Of a DNA stretch of 64,000 nt, positions 63,874-64,000 are shown one piece after another (the first letter of the stretch is position 1; each line of letters opens with the position of its first letter). The notes beneath the pieces were generated by a model. It did no database searches, was not told the origin of the DNA, and was given only the letters and a program-made list of their open reading frames with translations. Both the position numbers and the translations under genes were made by a program. This DNA comes from Serratia proteamaculans. GTDB taxonomy: Bacteria > Pseudomonadota > Gammaproteobacteria > Enterobacterales > Enterobacteriaceae. Location: assembly GCF_013337185.1 (NCBI RefSeq), contig NZ_SWDE01000003.1, forward strand, positions 372,001-436,000. The letters run 5' to 3'.

Positions 63874-64000
63874 ATGTTTGAACCAATGGAACTAACCAAT
63901 GACGCGGTGATTAAAGTCATCGGCGTCGGCGGTGGCGGTGGCAACGCCGTTGAGCACATGGTGCGCGAGCGCATCGAAGGTGTTGAATTCTTCGCCGTTA
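63874..64000 (+). CDS. ftsZ: Cell division GTPase FtsZ, N-terminal part
   Basis: The first 42 codons of the tubulin-like ring protein; the rest lies beyond the window. [20 protein letters not shown] and the glycine-rich [11 protein letters not shown] at the GTP site are identical in type to the E. coli protein. GGAGAGA precedes the ATG. Confidence 0.97.
   Translation, partial: MFEPMELTNDAVIKVIGVGGGGGNAVEHMVRERIEGVEFFAV

Overview
The window is a continuous piece of a gammaproteobacterial (Enterobacterales) chromosome. Gene content and order follow the first two minutes of the Escherichia coli map: carB, kefFC, folA, apaHG-ksgA-pdxA-surA-lptD, djlA, rluA, rapA, polB, yabI, thiBPQ, sgrR/sgrST, setA, leuABCD, leuO, ilvIH, cra, then the mraZ-to-ftsZ division and cell-wall cluster. 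Several genes sit where E. coli has none or something else: a LysE-type exporter, yjjPB, a Tat-exported PhoX phosphatase, ilvBN with its leader, an SLC13/DASS anion transporter, an acyl-CoA synthetase and alaE. The araBAD-araC block that lies between polB and yabI in E. coli is missing. This pattern suggests Serratia or a near relative in the Yersiniaceae. That is an inference from protein resemblance and gene order; no database search was run.

Layout. 1-9600: the end of carB, the KefFC potassium efflux pair, exporters (LysE family, YjjPB), folA, phoX, then apaH and apaG. 9600-15120: the rest of the minus-strand run lptD-surA-pdxA-ksgA-apaG-apaH, which combines outer-membrane biogenesis, vitamin B6 synthesis and rRNA methylation. 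15300-22500: djlA, rluA, rapA and polB (polB has a LexA-like box). 22600-31300: yabI, ilvBN behind a valine-rich attenuator leader (ivbL), thiBPQ behind a TPP riboswitch, and the sugar-phosphate stress module sgrR/sgrS-sgrT/setA. 32500-39100: the DASS transporter and the leuLABCD operon with its leucine leader. 39100-47330: a long AT-rich leuO control region, leuO, an acyl-CoA synthetase, ilvIH, cra and alaE. 47330-48200: a gene-free stretch that ends in the mra promoter and MraZ operator. 48199-64000: mraZ-rsmH-ftsL-ftsI-murE-murF-mraY-murD-ftsW-murG-murC-ddlB-ftsQ-ftsA-ftsZ, with ftsZ cut by the window end.

The main theme is branched-chain amino acid synthesis. Two complete acetolactate synthases (IlvBN and IlvIH), the leucine operon, LeuO and Cra all lie within 24 kb, and two of the operons carry classical attenuators. 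The second theme is the division and cell-wall cluster, densely packed with 4-14 bp overlaps that imply translational coupling. No phage, insertion sequence, CRISPR array, tRNA or rRNA gene was seen. I found no clearly new multi-gene system. The best candidates for a second look are a 57-residue SgrT variant inside SgrS, a putative PhoB site before phoX, the structured gene-free region before mraZ, a hairpin-rich leader before the DASS transporter, and a small ORF in the leuO leader.
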